From Lepidostoma basale (Eukaryota; Arthropoda; Insecta; Trichoptera; Lepidostomatidae): a stretch of DNA of 64,000 nucleotides. The translations under genes were made by a program, and so were the position numbers. The stretch spans positions 1,427,501 to 1,491,500 of the forward strand of contig JAHDVF020000009.1 of NCBI GenBank assembly GCA_022606425.2, written 5' to 3'. Below the pieces are notes generated by a model. That model had not been told where the DNA came from. It was given only the letters and a program-made list of their open reading frames with translations, and ran no database searches. Below, piece by piece: positions 32,545-41,452 of this stretch; position 1 is the first letter of the stretch; each line of letters opens with the position of its first letter.

Positions 32545-33187
32545 CTAACACTTTCGGGCGTATCCTAGGCGGGGGGTCGGTCGTCGACGGGTCTTCGGCG
32601 GCGGAAGAGCATCCTTCGGGAGTGGCGTGTCTGGTTCCGGCTGAAATACAGCGACGCGGACTGCAGGCCGCGTATATGTTCCCTTGCTCGTCTGTATTGT
32701 CACGGTTCTGGTCTGGCCATCAGCTGCCGGGGTGGCCTCGACGACGCGTCCGCGGGGCCATGTGTTCCTTGGCAGCGACGGGTCGGCGAGTAGCACCAAG
32801 TCCCCCACCTTGATGGGCGGTCGCTGCTGGTGCCATTTCTGCCGGTGACTGATGGTGGGGACGTAATCCCTTAGCCAGCGTCTCCAAAATCCATCCGCGA
32901 GTTGTTGGCTGATGCGCCATTGCTTTCGCAGGCAGGCGTCCGGCTTTCCTCTTGCGAGGATGGTGAGATGCGGTCGTCGCGAGGCTCCCCCCATCAGGAA
33001 GTGGTTGGGGGTCAGGGGTTCCTCCTCTGTCGGGTCCACGGCGACGTGGGTCAGCGGGCGGTTGTTGATGGTGTGTTCCACCTCGGCAAGTGCGGTCAGC
33101 AAGGTCTCCTCCCGAGGGGCTTGCTCCCTTAGGATCGCCTTTAGGGCTTGTTTCACCGACCGCACTAGCCTTTCCCATGCTCCCCCA
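32545..33187 (-). CDS. BEL pol C-terminal part (integrase end), out of frame with the rest
   Basis: This is the continuation of pol after a one-base frameshift. It begins with the integrase segment AWERLVRSVKQALKAI, which carries the third acidic residue of the DDE triad (E of WERLV, about 33172-33174). A region with NNRPLTHV and LTPNHFLMG follows, then the BEL-type C-terminal domain (KWHQQRPPIKVGDLVLL, NTWPRGRVVE, YTRPAVRVAVF). It has no own start signal and is only meaningful joined to the upstream frame. The open frame upstream to 33219 is a shadow of the main frame. Confidence 0.88.
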
Positions 33188-36100
33188 TGTGCGGGGCTCC
33201 GGGGGGGATGAATCTCCACTCTGTCTCGTTCCCCGCCAGGTACTCTGCGATCTTCTCATTCGCAGACAGCTCCGTGGCGGCCTCTCTCATCTCTCTGTCA
33301 GCGCCGTGGAAATTGGTTCCATTGTCCGTGAGTATGGTTGCGGGTTGGCCCCTGCGGGCGGACATCCGGCGGAGCGCCATGATGGCGGAGTCCGCGCTCA
33401 GTGAGGCGGCGAGTTCAAGGTGCACGGCGCGCGTCGTCAGGCACGTGAAGAGCGCTCCGTACCTCTTCTCCCGCCGTCGGCCGATGGTAACCTCCAGCGG
33501 CCCGAAGTAGTCCAATCCGCAGTGTGTGAAGGGCCGGACGCGTCCGGCCAACCGGATCGATGGCAGGGGGGCCATTCTGGGTGGTAGTGGCTGGCAGCGT
33601 CTGAAGCGGCACGTCGGGCAGTGGAAGCGCAAGGCGCGCAAGTTAGTGCGCAATCTCAGCACGTGGAAGCTGCTGCGCACCTCTGCCACAGTCGTCTCTA
33701 TCGCCGGGTGAAGTCCTTTGTGGTGGATGTGGTTGAGCAGGAGACGGGTGTATGGGTCGTCCCCGTCGAGGATTATCGGCGAGCGCGTGTCGCCCGACAC
33801 TCCGCGGAGTTTCCTCAGGCGGCTGTCAGCGCGCCATAGGCCCTCTCGGTCCTGAAACGGCGCGAGAGGGGCTAGTCGGCTCGAGCGCATGCTGCGGAAG
33901 GATCGGGATTGCGAGGCCTGTGTCAGCCTCTTCTCGGCCTCGCGGACCTCCTCGGCGCGGAGCGTCCCCTCTGGTTCCCGTCTTGCTGCTCCCTCGCGGC
34001 ATCGGCGGATGAATCGCAGGACCCACGCCGTGGCGCGGGTCAGACGGCTCCAGGATGAGAACCGTGTGACGTCAGGTAATCCTCCTTCGTCGAGTTGTGT
34101 AAGTGTCCCGACGAATTGCGGTCGCAACTCTAGGTCATCGGGCTGGGGCTGGAGCGCCCTCTCACGTGGCCATTCGGTCTCCGGTGCCCTCAGAAATGCG
34201 GGGCCGCCGAACCATTTCCCAGCGGGTGTGAGATCCGGCGCCTCGCCGTCCCTGGTCCCGGCGTCAGCGGGGTTGAGTTTGGTGGGCACCCACTTCCAGT
34301 CCGAGGCAGATGACAACTCGTCGATTTCGCCAAGGCGGTTGGCGACGAAGGCGGAGTAACTGCGCGGGTCCGTCCGGATCCAGCATAGGACCGTGGAGGA
34401 GTCCGTCCAGTAAGTCGTCTTGATTATGTGTAGTTGCGTCTCTTTTCGTATGGTGGCGGCCAGGCGGGCTGCCATCAGGGCGGCTTGCAGCTCCATTCGG
34501 GGGACGGACAGAGGCTTGAGGGGTGCCACCTTTGTTTTCGCGGCAATGAAGTAGACGTCCTTTCCCCCGACTATGTAAGCCACGGTGCAACACGCCAGCT
34601 CGGACGCGTCGCAGAAGACGTGCAGTGTGACGTCGCCGCCGCTTCTCCCGGCCGTGCAACGCGGGATCTTAACATCGATGTGGCTCGCGAGCTCCAACCA
34701 TTCCTGCCACTTCTTGGCCTGCGCCGGTTGGATGACCTCGTCCCACTCGATGCCCGACCGCCAGACGGCCTGTAGGAGGATCTTCGATCGGATCGTCAGG
34801 CAGGTGATGAAGCCCACCGGATCGAAAATTCTCATGACGGCGCTCAGCAGCTGTCGCTTGGTGGGTCGGGCCGCCACGTCCTCGGTCCTCCTAAAGTTGA
34901 ACCGGAACTGGTCGGCGGCCGGACTCCACTCCAGTCCCAGGATCTTCTCTGTCTCCTCGCCTCCGTCGATGGTTACAGCCGTCTTGGCTCTGGCGTCGAT
35001 GGGCACACTCTGGATGGACGCGGGTTCGTTGGTCGCCCAGTTTGTCAGTTCGAAACCGCTGGCTGCCAAGGCGTCTCGGATGTCTCGGACGAGCGTGGCG
35101 GCCTCCTCCGGGGTGTCCACCGCGTCCAGATAGTCGTCCATGTAGAACTTGGTTCTGATCGCGATGGCTGCCTCGGGGAACTTCAGCGCACAAGCCTCCG
35201 CCGCCTTGTTGCGCACAAAGTGCGCGCTGCTCGGGGAGCAAGTCGCTCCAAACATCACGGACGTGAGGACGTAGGCGGCGGGCTCCGACTGCGCATTCGG
35301 GCGCCATAGGTACGTCTGCGAGGGCCAGTCGGCCGGGCGAATCTTGATGCGCAGGAACATCTCCTTAATGTCAGCCGCGAGAGCCACCTTGCCCTCGCGG
35401 AAGCGGATGAGGTTCCCGAGCAGAGATGTCAGCAAGTCGGGGCCGGTCAGCAGACGGTCGTTCAGCGAGGTCCCTCGGCAGCGGCTGGCGGCGTCGAAGA
35501 CCACTCGGAACTTCCCTGGCTTATTCGGGTTTGATATGGAGAAGTGGGGCAGGTACCATCTTCGTGGTGCTGGTGCAGCGGCCTCCGCTTCGCTCAACTG
35601 CCTAGCGTAACCCTTGCTAAGCAGGAGCTCCATTTTCTCTGTGTATTGGGCAGCTAGTGGCGGGTCCCTCTGCAGTTTCTTCTCAAGCGTGAGTAGCCTC
35701 CTCCTCGCACACGCACGATTGTCCGGGAGCAGGGAGGAGTCTTCCTTCCATAATAGGCCCGTCTCCCAGCTGCCGTCCGCCAGTCTCCGAGTGGTCTGCT
35801 CCATCAGCTGCTCCGCTCTCTGATCGTCTGCGTTGATGCGTTCCGCGGCCGTTACTCCGAGGGAATCGACCGCGAAATTGTAGCGGAGCAGCTCGTCTAG
35901 TCGGGTGTCCTGCCGGTCCTCGGATCGTAGCGCCAAGGCTGTTGCGTGAAGTATCTTCCCGCTGGCTAACCAGCCGAGGGCCGTTCGGGACATGAGGGGG
36001 AGGTCCGCTTTCTCAGAGACCTCCCGTGACACTATTAGGTGCGCGTTATCATTCCCGATCAGTATGACCGGTCGTACGCGTCGCCCGTCGGGTAGCGGCT

Positions 36101-38675
36101 GTAGTGGGAGGTCTAGACCCTCCACCGTGTATGCCTCCACGGTGTACTTTTGTCCCTCCGAGTTAAGGAGAGATATCGATACTCGCCGGGAGTGAGAGTC
36201 CTTTGCGCACGCTCCGAGTGCTCCGTGTAGGCGGAGCTCGTACTTCGGTCCCGTGGCGCCGACGTCTCTTGCCGTTCTGGCGTCGATTAAGGTGACCGTC
36301 GACCCCTCATCGAGGAGAGCGTGCACTGGGGCTGCACCTCTAGGTCCGGTCACCGTTACCTCCGCAACTTTGAGGTAGACATCTGGGTCGGGCCGCGAGA
36401 CGTGCATGCACGTCACCGCTTGCGTCCTATGTAGGAGTTCGTGGTGATCTCCGCCGCATCCCTCGATGTTGCACGGTCCTTGCACACACTGACCTTTGTG
36501 TAAGGCCAAACAAACAACACAGGCGCCGGCCGCTCGAACGAGCACCCAGCGCCGTTTCGGATCACTTTTCGTAAACTCGGGGCACTTTTTCAACTTATGT
36601 TTATGAGAGTTGCAGATCGCACAAGCGTTTCTTACACTTTTATTGTCACTTATTTCACTGGGGCGTTTACGCGGCGGGGCACTCACGGTGTCGCGCGCGG
36701 GCGCGGCGCATTCTTTTGCTTCGTACGCTGTCGCGTGCACTGTGGCCTTGAAGTCGCGCCTCTCGCGTCCCGTCGCGGCCCTTCCCGATCTCAGCGAGCA
36801 ACCGAAACGAGGCATCCGGTCCATGATGTTCCGGAGGAACTTCGAGAACTCGGTGATGGTTGACTCGGTTGCAGTCTGCGCCCAATTCACCCGCAGAAAG
36901 AAAGGTAACTTTGCAGTTACGTCGCACAACAGCGCCGGGTTCGCCAAGTAATCCGAGGGCATGAGATTTAGTTGCGCCACTAGATTTTGGATCGCCGCAC
37001 TAAAATCGAAGAACTGTTCGTTCGTTGCGTTGTCCGGGAGGTCGGGGAGTTTCCTAACCCTCTCTAGGGTCAGTGTCGCAATCGAGTGGACGTCACCGAA
37101 GCGGCGTTCCAGGACCTCGAGGATTTCCGGGACGTGCTCCGGGTCCAAAAGAAGGCTTGCTACTGCTCCCCGCGCCTTCCCGACGAGTACGCGCTGAAGT
37201 CGCATCAGGTTCTCCGCCTTGGTCATCTTGCAGGTGGTGGTAGACGACCAGAATTGGGCCTGCCAGCCCGGCCAGTCCAGGGGGTCGCCGGCGAAGTTGG
37301 GAAGGTCCTTCGCCATGGACTGTCTGGCGAGGAAGGCCGTCATTTGGTTCCCCTGTTCAGTTGAGTGGGAAGGGCCATCGTTGAGGCTCCTGGCTTCAGC
37401 CCTCTCCATCAAGGCGGTCAGGCGGGCGAGTGACTCGTCCGTTCCACCGCTCACTGGGGGCCAAAGCGCCTGCATCGGCGCTCCGTCCATGCGGGGTGGC
37501 GGGGCGTGTGTGCCGGCCGCGTACCCGCGTGTGTTGTCCGGCGCCGGACCTTGTAGGCCGGGCGCGGCGTTGTAGTGCGGCTCCTCTTGATTGGCGGAGC
37601 GCCCGTGGCTGCTCCGCTCCTCGCCGCTCTGCACAGGCTGCGTGGGTCCCCACCGCGTGTCGGCCGGCGCCGGGGCCCTCGGGCCGGGCGCGGGCGCGCT
37701 GCTGTGGTCCTGCATCCTGCGCTCAGCAGCATAGGGGTCGTATGATGGGACCCTGCTGCTCGGAGTCGGATCCGTTCTGCTCCAATGCGCGCCTGACGCG
37801 TCTGCATGGTGCTGATGTCCGGGCTCCTGGTGGGTGAGTGCTGGCGGCACCTGCCGCGGTTGACACGCCTGTGCCGGTCCGTTGTAACCGGACGGTGTCA
37901 TCCCCAGTGGCAGCGCTCGTTCGGGGGGTGAACGCGGGTCGTAAGGCCGCGCCCAGCCGCTCGGAGTAGGATCTGCTTGTTCCCACTGCGTACCTGGCGC
38001 CAGGCTTGGTGCGCCGGGCGCGGGTGCGTCATCGTGGTACTGCGCCCTGTCCTCCTGTGATGTGGGGTCGCCATGCCTCCACTGCGCGCCGGTGTGGGCC
38101 GGGCCGTCTCGGCCGGGCGCCGGCGCGCTGGCCCGGGTCTGCTGTCCGGGCATGAACGGCGTTGGATCCTGCCGCGGTTGACCTGCTTGTGCCGGCCCGC
38201 CTGGGCCGGGAGCGGTCATTCCTGCTGGCGGCGCTCGTCCTGTGAGTGCACGCAGTGAAGCCTGAAGATCTTCCATCTGTGCCGCGTATCTCTCGACCTC
38301 CCGCTCGCGCCTCCGCAGCTCCTTGCGGAGCAGGCGGACGGTGTCCTGGGTAGAGATCGAAGACGGCTGGTCCTCATCCTCGGTGTCCGTGCTCCTGCTC
38401 GGACACGGCGTGGTGAGGTCGGCTGTTGCGGAAGCCCCGCTGTCGGCGGGCGCAGATGAACATGTCTGCAGCCACTCGGCGGTCGTCTGGTCCCCGGAAG
38501 GCACACGAACGGCGGGCGCAGGCTGCTCGGCTGCGGTGAGAGGGGCTGCCGGGGGCGCTAGGCCCGGGGCGGCAGCGAAGTGGGTGGAAGGCGGTGCATT
38601 CCCTCCGGCTGTGGTGGTGGAAGGTCCAGCGGGCCCACTGGAGGCTTCCTTCCCGGAGCGGAGTGAAGGCGACAT
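33165..38675 (-). CDS. BEL/Pao Gag-Pol polyprotein, main frame
   Basis: Encodes Gag and Pol as one frame from the ATG at 38675 (MSPSLRSGKEASS); the open frame reaches back into the LTR only through a GTG. Approximate residues: coiled coil 109-144; Pro/Gly/Ala-rich region 148-405 with an internal duplication; Gag capsid-like DUF1759 region 445-625 (KDLPNFAGDPLDWPGWQAQF); zinc-binding Cys/His clusters from 685 (CAICNSHKHKLKKC); aspartic protease LLDEGSTVTLI 787-797; reverse transcriptase about 1038-1200 with YMDDYLD at 1178; Pao-specific region and RNase H about 1270-1465 (VFCDAS, RMELQAA, WTDSS); integrase zinc finger (HIHHKGLH ... HCPTC) at 1649-1690; catalytic D in GLDYFG (1722) and LTDNGTNFHG (1784). 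The frame ends shortly after APHMG because one base is missing in a G run (33182-33186). All else looks functional. Confidence 0.95.
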   Translation of the reverse strand: MSPSLRSGKEASSGPAGPSTTTAGGNAPPSTHFAAAPGLAPPAAPLTAAEQPAPAVRVPSGDQTTAEWLQTCSSAPADSGASATADLTTPCPSRSTDTEDEDQPSSISTQDTVRLLRKELRRREREVERYAAQMEDLQASLRALTGRAPPAGMTAPGPGGPAQAGQPRQDPTPFMPGQQTRASAPAPGRDGPAHTGAQWRHGDPTSQEDRAQYHDDAPAPGAPSLAPGTQWEQADPTPSGWARPYDPRSPPERALPLGMTPSGYNGPAQACQPRQVPPALTHQEPGHQHHADASGAHWSRTDPTPSSRVPSYDPYAAERRMQDHSSAPAPGPRAPAPADTRWGPTQPVQSGEERSSHGRSANQEEPHYNAAPGLQGPAPDNTRGYAAGTHAPPPRMDGAPMQALWPPVSGGTDESLARLTALMERAEARSLNDGPSHSTEQGNQMTAFLARQSMAKDLPNFAGDPLDWPGWQAQFWSSTTTCKMTKAENLMRLQRVLVGKARGAVASLLLDPEHVPEILEVLERRFGDVHSIATLTLERVRKLPDLPDNATNEQFFDFSAAIQNLVAQLNLMPSDYLANPALLCDVTAKLPFFLRVNWAQTATESTITEFSKFLRNIMDRMPRFGCSLRSGRAATGRERRDFKATVHATAYEAKECAAPARDTVSAPPRKRPSEISDNKSVRNACAICNSHKHKLKKCPEFTKSDPKRRWVLVRAAGACVVCLALHKGQCVQGPCNIEGCGGDHHELLHRTQAVTCMHVSRPDPDVYLKVAEVTVTGPRGAAPVHALLDEGSTVTLIDARTARDVGATGPKYELRLHGALGACAKDSHSRRVSISLLNSEGQKYTVEAYTVEGLDLPLQPLPDGRRVRPVILIGNDNAHLIVSREVSEKADLPLMSRTALGWLASGKILHATALALRSEDRQDTRLDELLRYNFAVDSLGVTAAERINADDQRAEQLMEQTTRRLADGSWETGLLWKEDSSLLPDNRACARRRLLTLEKKLQRDPPLAAQYTEKMELLLSKGYARQLSEAEAAAPAPRRWYLPHFSISNPNKPGKFRVVFDAASRCRGTSLNDRLLTGPDLLTSLLGNLIRFREGKVALAADIKEMFLRIKIRPADWPSQTYLWRPNAQSEPAAYVLTSVMFGATCSPSSAHFVRNKAAEACALKFPEAAIAIRTKFYMDDYLDAVDTPEEAATLVRDIRDALAASGFELTNWATNEPASIQSVPIDARAKTAVTIDGGEETEKILGLEWSPAADQFRFNFRRTEDVAARPTKRQLLSAVMRIFDPVGFITCLTIRSKILLQAVWRSGIEWDEVIQPAQAKKWQEWLELASHIDVKIPRCTAGRSGGDVTLHVFCDASELACCTVAYIVGGKDVYFIAAKTKVAPLKPLSVPRMELQAALMAARLAATIRKETQLHIIKTTYWTDSSTVLCWIRTDPRSYSAFVANRLGEIDELSSASDWKWVPTKLNPADAGTRDGEAPDLTPAGKWFGGPAFLRAPETEWPRERALQPQPDDLELRPQFVGTLTQLDEGGLPDVTRFSSWSRLTRATAWVLRFIRRCREGAARREPEGTLRAEEVREAEKRLTQASQSRSFRSMRSSRLAPLAPFQDREGLWRADSRLRKLRGVSGDTRSPIILDGDDPYTRLLLNHIHHKGLHPAIETTVAEVRSSFHVLRLRTNLRALRFHCPTCRFRRCQPLPPRMAPLPSIRLAGRVRPFTHCGLDYFGPLEVTIGRRREKRYGALFTCLTTRAVHLELAASLSADSAIMALRRMSARRGQPATILTDNGTNFHGADREMREAATELSANEKIAEYLAGNETEWRFIPPGAPHMGEHGKG
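37571..38219 (-). repeat. Internal duplication in the Gag N-terminal region
   Basis: Two units of about 105 residues share the order GMT-P-G--GPAQA-QPRQ, then HTGAQW / ASGAHW, DPT, YDP and SSAPAPG-like blocks. Encoded at high GC. It lies upstream of the capsid-like domain, in a part of Gag that is usually shorter and poorly conserved in BEL elements. Confidence 0.6.
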
Positions 38676-38694
38676 CGGAGATGAGACTGATCCG

Positions 38695-38709
38695 CGGCTC
38701 GAAGGACCA
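38695..38709 (-). other. Primer-binding site, tRNA-Tyr type
   Basis: Immediately inside the 5' LTR the minus strand reads TGGTCCTTCGAGCCG. This is complementary over 15 bases to the 3' end of insect tRNA-Tyr (CGGCTCGAAGGA plus CCA). The identification rests on the known tRNA-Tyr acceptor/T-arm sequence. Confidence 0.8.
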
Positions 38710-39474
38710 TGTACGGGACGCACTGGACGTCCCTGTAATTTTTTATTTGTGGCGCCGACTGCTGCTCGTCTCCGATGTAGTCCACGGGGAAAGGGGCGTG
38801 ATGCTACTTAACTCTCGTACCGAAAGCGGGCGAAAAAATAATAAGCAAGTTATATTTAGTCGGCGATCGGTAGAGAGTGAAGCGTGATGCGAAGTGGGGT
38901 GTGCGAGGGCTCAGCCTTTATAAAGGCTATTTTCAACTGATGCTCTTGGCAGGCTCTAGGCATGCACTGATTTGCTCTGCCCAGGGCCCACCTATTTATA
39001 CGATTTGCCGGCGGCGGTCCCGGTAGCAGTGCCACCTGGCGGCACTTTCCCAAAGCTACCTGCCGGCCGCGAGGCCTCCCACTGTTTTCGCCACCCCACG
39101 CTTCGACCGTTCACACTTCACTCCGTCCCGACCGCCTCGTTTATTCCTCATGATCAATTATACAAGAAAAATACAAAAAAGAAGACTTATACTCTAAATA
39201 CACAAAGTTGCGACGTTAAAACCGGGAGCAAAAAATGTACGGGGAGAATTGTGGGACTGGCCAAAATGGACGCCGCGGACCCCTGTGTGCCCTCTCTCGC
39301 TCGCACACAGCTTGCTGGCCTCGGCGTCCTAGGTAGCAGACTTTCAGCGCAGTCCCCTCTCTCCGCCCGTTACCTAATTCAGCCCACGATTCCAACGCCG
39401 CACAAACACAAATAGATAGATGAAATTAAGTGATAATATCGGGAAGTTTTAATCGCCCCCGTACGTCCGATACA
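38710..39474 (-). repeat. BEL 5' LTR
   Basis: Same length and sequence as the 3' LTR except one base at 39236 (T here, G at 32282). It abuts the primer-binding site inward and the GAACG duplication outward. Confidence 0.95.
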
Positions 39475-39555
39475 GAACGAAAACGTCAGTTTTCTAGCAG
39501 TTTTATTATATTTTATGGGAATGACATGTTTCGCCCTTCTAAGGCATTATCAAAT

Positions 39556-39771
39556 CGCACGCTTAATAGAAAACACAACTTAACTCAAAAAAGCAAGTTT
39601 TGCTCCATCTGACATGAGTCGGTGTTTTAACAAAAACAGTTGAAAAACTCGTACGAATGGATAATGTTAACATTGTGAAAAATAGATGGATGGAGTTAAC
39701 ACAAGCCTCTGTCTAATGTTAACTCAATTGTGACCTAAACCATAATCGGTCAGTTTACTATTAAGCATGCG
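39556..39771. mobile_element. 216-bp TIR element nested in MITE copy 7
   Basis: The ends CGCACGCTTAATAG and CTATTAAGCATGCG are 14-bp inverted repeats with one mismatch. It is flanked by AAAT on both sides (39552-39555 and 39772-39775); removing it and one AAAT restores a perfect palindromic MITE centre. No coding sequence. A 4-bp AAAT duplication with CGCAYGC ends does not match a superfamily I can name. Confidence 0.75.
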
Positions 39772-39910
39772 AAATGTCATTTGATAATGCCTCAGAAGGG
39801 CGAAACATGTCATTCCCATAAAATATAATAATACTTCTAGAAAACTGACGTTTTCATTCGTATTAATTATTTAATATGGAGTTTTACATCATTGTTCAAG
39901 AAACTATAAA

Positions 39911-40709
39911 AAAGATTTTATGATTTTAACGCAATGTTTATAGATTTTATATGTAAACACTATCCATTGATTATGTTTCAATATTTTTGCTTTGATTGCA
40001 AAACTCTTGATAGCATTCACGTTAGTGCATTATTATCATTAAATGAATCGAAATGTTAATTGCTCTACTTGTATTAATTTTTGGTTGAAATATAATAATT
40101 CAAGGGCACGGTACTTTCGAAACATTTCGAGATAATTTCTTATCAGTGGGGACAAATTGCATTTTGATTCAAAAATAATGTCTGTTGTAAATCGAAATTC
40201 TAATAAAGCTAATTGTCTGATTTATATTATTTGTCTTTGTCTGTGAAACTAGCCTCCTTTCTGAAATCTTGATAGAGAATTTTTTTATTTAATTTAATAA
40301 TTTTATGAATGTGACAAGATATTGAATTTACACATTTCTCGTTTCACTTAGTATTGCATTAAGAATTCACTCTCTGTCACGACACATTCGCTCGTCTATT
40401 TCCACCCACTTTTGTAAGTGACTTATGCGCCATACCATAAATGTTATTTATATGTCAAAAGATACAAAAGAAAGTGGGTTTTAATGCGAGGTTAATAAAA
40501 CCCTAACCGGTCGATTTGTATATCAGATGTTGGCTTCAACAATACATTTAATGTTATCTTATTCGTAATTCCCTAATGTGGGACAATAACACCGTTTGCC
40601 GTTTAGTTTTGTGGGAGTATTTCGGGAATATTTTTGTTGACATATATGTTTGTTTATTTTTGGGTCGAATTTATCATTTATCGATTACTTATTTTCCATA
40701 GTATTATTA
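39911..40709. other. Non-coding with a decayed hairpin-family trace
   Basis: At 40105-40180 gtactttcgaaacatttcga, gataatttcttatcagtggg and gcattttgattcaaaaat follow the order of family b (tttcgaaacatgtcgag, aatggtgg, gttttaattc) at low identity. Confidence 0.35.
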
Positions 40710-41155
40710 GGTAGGCAGAGAGAATGGACCGCCACACTACTCTATCCTGACTCACCTCACGCTTCCTCCAATTTTTTACAGCGAATCATACACGCACGTC
40801 GATTCTTTCGACTTCCAACATGACCAACCTTTAAAATTTGATTAATTTGGTCATGCCATGTTTTCCTCGATCTACCTCGATTTACTTTACTCCATTTTTA
40901 CTCCATTTACATCGTTAACGTATACTTTCTTAACCATTATTTCTCCATCCATGCGCTCCACATTTCCGAAGCAACGCAGCGATCCTTCTGATCTGATCAT
41001 AATACCTTATTCTGCTCTACCTTCTTATTTTGAGATTCTGTCGTATATCGTTCTACCACACAAATGTCTTAGGGACCTCATCTCTACCTCATATATCTGC
41101 CCTCATCCTGCTTCTGCCAGTTCCATTATTCGCGTCCATATATTCATAATACAGA
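40710..41155 (-). mobile_element. LINE family 1 tail (copy G)
   Basis: It runs from ggtaggcagagagaatggac through cacgcacgtcgattctttcg, tttggtcatgccatgttttc and gcgctccacatttccgaag to cctcatcctgcttctgccag. The extreme 3' tail is missing and frames are broken. Confidence 0.75.
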
Positions 41156-41234
41156 ATTCCATACATTGTATTTATTCGAAACTCAATAATCTATAGTCCA
41201 ATACTAAATGAATTTACATATATATTATTTTTAA

Positions 41235-41448
41235 CCCTTATCGAACGTTAGCTTTTGTATCTTTTATATATGTTATTCTATCAATATTTATTTTTAAAAA
41301 GGCACTGTGTATGTTAATCGCTTCATTGGTAAAGTCATTTCGCGCAGATTCCACAGACATCAAGATTCAACATGATCCATTATGTCACCTCACGTGTGCC
41401 ATGCGACAAAGTTCTGTCACGTCAGAGGTGACTTACGTCCGTTAAGGG
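41235..41448. mobile_element. Second TTAA-flanked piggyBac-type MITE
   Basis: TTAA at 41231-41234 and 41449-41452. The ends CCCTTATCGAACG and CGTCCGTTAAGGG are inverted with two mismatches. 214 bp, non-coding, with subterminal cgtcagaggtgacttacgt. It differs in sequence from the element at 25858. Confidence 0.75.
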
Positions 41449-41452
41449 TTAA

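Larger units (their letters stand above)
31756..39474 (-). mobile_element. BEL/Pao LTR retrotransposon, 7.7 kb, very young
   Basis: Complete structure on the minus strand: 5' LTR 38710-39474, primer-binding site 38695-38709, gag-pol frame, polypurine tract, 3' LTR 31756-32520, with 5-bp duplications GAACG at 31751-31755 and 39475-39479. The LTRs are 765 bp each and differ at one base (32282 versus 39236). The internal region is GC-rich and unlike the surroundings. No envelope-like frame is seen. A single frameshift interrupts pol. Confidence 0.97.
31739..39910. mobile_element. MITE family P, copy 7, hosting BEL and a small TIR element
   Basis: The left end ttattaatacgaacg (to 31755) and continuation gaacgaaaacgtcagttttc (from 39475) are the two sides of one family P copy. 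They share the BEL target duplication GAACG. The remaining right part includes gaatgacatgtttcgccctt, a 216-bp insertion at 39556-39771, ggcgaaacatgtcattccca and atggagttttacatcattg, ending at about 39910. Apart from the insertions this is one of the best preserved copies. Confidence 0.85.

Noticed and set aside
38676..38723. Longer N-terminus for the BEL polyprotein, starting inside the LTR
   Set aside because: That extension begins at GTG and runs across the LTR end and primer site. The first ATG is at 38675.
36597..38887. Several long GC-rich plus-strand open frames over the BEL gag region
   Set aside because: They are antisense shadows of a very GC-rich coding sequence with no motifs of their own.
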